A DNA stretch of 64,000 nucleotides from NCBI GenBank assembly GCA_037783415.1, contig JAZGTN010000064.1, positions 3,335,001 to 3,399,000 on the forward strand. The letters run 5' to 3'. The stretch comes from Leptasterias polaris. Its lineage: Eukaryota; Echinodermata; Asteroidea; Forcipulatida; Asteriidae. The notes beneath the pieces were generated by a model. That model ran no database searches and was not told the DNA's origin. It saw nothing but the letters and a program-made list of their open reading frames with translations. Positions 60,172 through 64,000 of this stretch are shown piece by piece (position 1 is the first letter of the stretch; every line of letters begins with the position of its first letter). The translations under genes were made by a program, and so were the position numbers.

Positions 60172-60360
60172 CCCCCCCCCCCCCCCCCCCGCTGCACTGT
60201 AAAAACACCCGGGTCAGACGCGGTGTATGTGTCAAAGTAACCCAGAAATGGATCAAACTGATACAAAATCCCCACTTTAAAACCAGTTTCTGGCTCAGAC
60301 TGATCATAAGGCCCACTGGAACCCGGGATCCGGGTCAAGTCTGACCGCGAGTCAAGTTTT
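60172..60360. repeat. 19-C tract plus GACCC/GGGTC repeat, copy 6
   Basis: 19 C at 60172-60190 directly precede CACTGTAAAAACACCCGGGT (about 60195), followed by AACCCAGAAATGGATCAAAC, TGGCTCAGACTGATC and CCGGGTCAAGTCTGACC. The CACTGTAAAAAC start resembles the CACAGTAAAAACTC start at 24421. Confidence 0.75.
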
Positions 60361-63300
60361 CTGAAGATTGAAAATGATATCTGCCGACCAAAACCACAAC
60401 TCAAATTAGGATCTAGTATGTAATTTTTCTCTCTTCTCTCTCTTTCTCTCTTTTTAATTAAACACCAAATGAACTACCATTTACATGCTAAATATACCCT
60501 GTAGTACACACCCAAGAAGGGACATAACCACCGCATGACACTCTACATCACGCAGAATTTGCTTGGACAGTATATTCATAGGGTACATCGCACCAGTGCC
60601 CCCCTTCCCCTTACAATCTAAAACTGAAATCATGACCGTTCTAGAAATAACGTAATTATCAGGTCACGCGCATGATTCAATAAACTGTAGTCAGGAATAT
60701 CCCAATCCTTGACACAGAAATCTTTACACTTTGCTTCCGACTGGAAAATAATTACTGTTTTGTGTGGAGGAAATAATGAAATAGACCGTGCAAGTCTCCT
60801 GTCTCCGGGCACCTGTGAGCCAACAGCTATTGGAGATTACCGACAAAGGTGAACATTTGTGTGATTTTATTTTGTCACATCGCTCGTTTCCACACCAAAA
60901 AAACATTTAAGAGGAATGATTACATTTAAAATTTACAATGTAAAAGAAAATGTAATTAACAAACTTGTGGGAAAATGATAACAACGTTGCTCAACCTCCA
61001 ACATCCTGATCGAAGTGTCAAGTTGCGATTTTATGCTGACTGTGTAATAGTACGCAGACCGTGTTAACGAGCCGAACTTAAAAAGTTGGGTTAATATTTT
61101 TTTAATCGGAATAAGTGCTTCGTCACTTACTGCGCGAATAAACAAATTTTGGGTGGAATGGATTTTTCGTGACGTTGCATATGGATACGACGAGACAACG
61201 ATGTCCTATATTTCTGCTCAGCTGTTTAGGTACCTACCGTTCTATACCTAATGTAGGCTTGGTCGAGTTTTGCATGCATGTACGTCAAGGATCACGACGG
61301 ACTCCTTTTATCGCATTGCTAAAAAGTGAAGCGGAAATTAAAGTCAGCTTAGATTTAGAAGAACAATTTTCTAACATTTTCGAACTTGTGCACAATTTGT
61401 AGATCAAGCTTTTATTTATTCGAACGATATTCAATAGACGACATTTTTTTGAAACAGCACAATAAAAGATCTTTAAAAAAAACCAGTTACCACAAAACGT
61501 GCTGAAGCTGCTGTGCGAGGTGCCCGTAAGTCCAGATTCTCGCGACAACTCGTACTCTGGTATGCTGTAATGTTTCTTGATTGTTTCAAAGACATTTTAA
61601 TTACTGACAAACCACGAATCAAAAACAGAATAACAACTTAGAAATTTGACGCAAAATTGCAGCAAAAGGCTGATTTTTTTTCTACATCTGCAAGATAGTA
61701 TTATGATGAAAAATACATCAGGGAATCATTACATCAAATCAAAAGTCGAACATCAGTGAATAATGTCTCCTGGGTGTATATTTAGTGCGACCTGCATGTT
61801 ACAGTGTGCCATGTCCTTTGATTGTTAGATTTCAAAATGATTGCCCATTCATGAAGATTGTAATTTTTTGAGATTAATGTATTTGTATATCCTGTTGCTT
61901 TATTGTTAACATTAGGTGACAGTTTTTACCCCCATCCCGGTATTATACATGGAGGGAACTTCACGATTGAAGAGACTCGCGATATAACGCCCTCGACCTT
62001 GCTATTTGCAATTTCCATTTGGAAGTGACTTCCCAAATTCATCTTGTTTGAGGGAACCAGGGCAAGGTCAGTTCTGAGGAGATGATGACGGGTGAATTGA
62101 GAGTCATTACGTCTTCTTCACGTGCTATATTTATCCCATATCGACGTGTGCCCAACGTTCTCGCTAAAAAATAATATAAAAAAAAATAAAGGAAAACAAG
62201 ATTGTTATATGAAACATATTTGTTCATCAATATTGCATTGACTCTGGCGAGGTATTCATTAAGGGGATGCTGACATTCAGCAACTTGTAAGTTTAACGGG
62301 AACCTGTGTGTAGAATTAAAAACGAAATCATAAAAATATGTGTAGAAATATGTATATATATATATATATAATCCAACGTCAGTTCGTGAAGAATTTGACT
62401 GATAGTGAGCAGTCTTTGCATATTGTTTAGGCCTAGTAATAGTATTCCGAAATATGGCCTAATCTGTTGACAAAGATAGGCAGGAGTTTATTTTAGTAAA
62501 TTTCTGTATTGGTTCACTGGGGGTGTTAAATTGATTCTTTCCGGTACCTAAATAATGTATGTGACAATACCGACATGGTGTAAGTAATCCCCATATTGTT
62601 TTTGCAGTGTTATTACAATGTGTAGTTTAACATAAACACTCAAAAAGATCGGGGAAATGGTGATATAGCCCGTCCATACTATAGGCCTAATAGTGTCTTA
62701 TTTTGCTCTACCCAACACTAAACTGTTGTGTTGAGTTTTCTTCGTCCATGCACGCAGTTCTCGCCCCTCGCCCCCTCGCCCCGGTTCCTGCCCCCCTGGA
62801 ACCGTCCTCACGTCAAGGTAACACGAGCAGAGACGAATAAATTCATTAAGTCCTTGAGACATTTACAGTCTTATCTTTGATCTCCTTGGCATTATTCTTT
62901 TTCTATATTCTTGCTCATCCACTATGCGTCAAACACCGCGCCGAGGACGTGTCAGCCAATGCAGCTGCCGGGGTAAACAAAAACAAAAGATATCTGAAAA
63001 CTGACACTGCCGGCTAATCCCATCTGAACAACAGCCAATCTATGAAGAGTCTCCCGAAAATGTAACCCTAACCCGAGTTCTCGAGAGAGTTAGCGAGAGT
63101 TTGGAAACGTCACCGGGGGGAAGGAAAGCATTGGAACGCTCAAGTGTCTTGGTCGCTCACGTAGCGGTCCCAAGGAAGTGTGGAGTGATGTATATGTGTG
63201 GCCCGTTCCATGAAAAACATTCACTTAAACCAATCTGGAGAGTTGGGTCCAAGGGAGGCTTTTATAAAGAGATGAAACCTTCGTTCAAGTATTGACACAC

Positions 63301-64000
63301 TGTCTTTGTATCATCAGTTCCGTGAAAAAAAAAACTCTTTTACTTGCCAGTCCACCAAAAGTGGGCTTGCGAAGGACGTTACTGTAGTTACGCTTATCGC
63401 TAAGACTAAGAGAAGGGTTTGCCGCGGTGTTTGTTGCAGGGGCTGCTGAATGCGCTGCTGAATGCTGCTTTATAGGTCTCACAAAACAAATATTAAAAAA
63501 ATCTTTTTGGGCAGATACTTGCGCTATATAATATGGCTATACAATTACACTATAATATTAATATTATATACAACCTGGTACCCCTTCGTTTTCCAATGGG
63601 ACTTCGTGCAGATATTTTGGTATATTCTATTACCGGTACTTTGAAATACCATTCACTGTGTCTGTTGACGGGCCTGGGGGAGACCGCTGAAAATAAAAAC
63701 CGGTCAATATTCTAGCTGTTTAGAAAAGTGAAACGCCCGATCTACTCTATTGAAGTTGTTCTAATAGCCCCCTATAACGGTGTTCCGAAATAAATGGCCA
63801 GGTGTCATATTTTGCGAACGAAACGCTGTATCATAATTCATTGTTTCTGATGTCGCCATAAGCCCCTGCGCGATACACTAAGTACCCGAATCGTTCGAAC
63901 ACGCCGTGGTACTCCCAACGCTGTCCACTAGCTACATACACACTGTGCACTTAGTCAGTATTAGTGACGTCACGGCTCTCTGTGCCCTTGACTGCAGATG
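60361..64000. other. Unassigned DNA
   Basis: Contains a (TA)n run at about 62350-62370 and the AT palindrome TATAATATTAATATTATA at about 63551. Short ORFs show no domain. I see no gene or repeat family I can support. Confidence 0.4.

Noticed and set aside
63062..63078. Telomere-like AACCCTAACCC
   Set aside because: Under two full units; expected by chance.
1..64000. CRISPR array, prokaryotic operon, rRNA gene or endogenous virus
   Set aside because: No spaced identical repeats, no Shine-Dalgarno-led ORF clusters, no rRNA core sequence, and the only reverse-transcriptase signals are LINE-type without LTRs, integrase, protease or envelope-like regions.

Overview
This is a non-coding, repeat-dense window from an animal nuclear genome, most likely a sea star (Asteroidea, possibly a forcipulate). 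It is AT-rich. The 8-mer TAGGCCTA, which I associate with echinoderm genomes, occurs about 15 times. Several of the repeats match families I remember from sea-star genomes: elements starting TTAA-AGGCACTG, elements starting GGGCCCAA, and tRNA-like units with GGTTCGAATCC. That recognition is from memory and was not searched. There are no bacterial-type gene clusters, rRNA genes, CRISPR arrays or intact viral genes, and I found no complete protein-coding gene.

Layout. 0-10 kb holds two terminal-inverted-repeat (TIR) elements, a SINE-like unit and three decayed LINE reverse-transcriptase fragments. The first LINE (about 5.16-7.53 kb, + strand) was hit by two related TTAA-flanked MITEs in opposite orientation and by a short foldback MITE in its 3' region. 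The other two LINE fragments are on the minus strand (7.64-8.59 and 9.32-10.1 kb). 10.2-12.7 kb holds two minisatellites; the first has a 23-bp unit resembling a Pol III B box and shows higher-order structure. 12.7-22 kb is mostly unassigned. 22-26.8 kb holds copies of a GACCC/GGGTC repeat, a LINE C-terminus and two short tandem arrays. 27-35 kb holds MITEs of several families and a possible minus-strand exon near 35.2 kb. 36-40 kb holds a 27-bp dyad minisatellite, SINE pieces, a TIR element, an E2F-like hairpin and a GCGTACGTAC array. 42-49 kb holds more MITEs, a large GTT/GTC microsatellite and an ~806-bp Harbinger-like element. 50-53 kb holds an inverted pair of a CpG-rich repeat and a minisatellite with ~130-bp higher-order units. 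A possible first coding exon (ATG to GTGAGT donor) lies at 53.44 kb on the plus strand. 54-60 kb holds three more MITEs, a CCATC-type minisatellite and two further GGGTCA repeats. 60.4-64 kb shows nothing I can assign.

How it fits together: the region looks like intergenic or long-intron DNA shaped by LINE decay, non-autonomous DNA transposons and local tandem amplification. The two candidate exons, if real, would be the edges of genes that mostly lie elsewhere. I see no convincing new biological system. The most distinctive items are the B-box-like minisatellite and the nested TTAA elements, whose target site can be read directly from the interrupted LINE frame.
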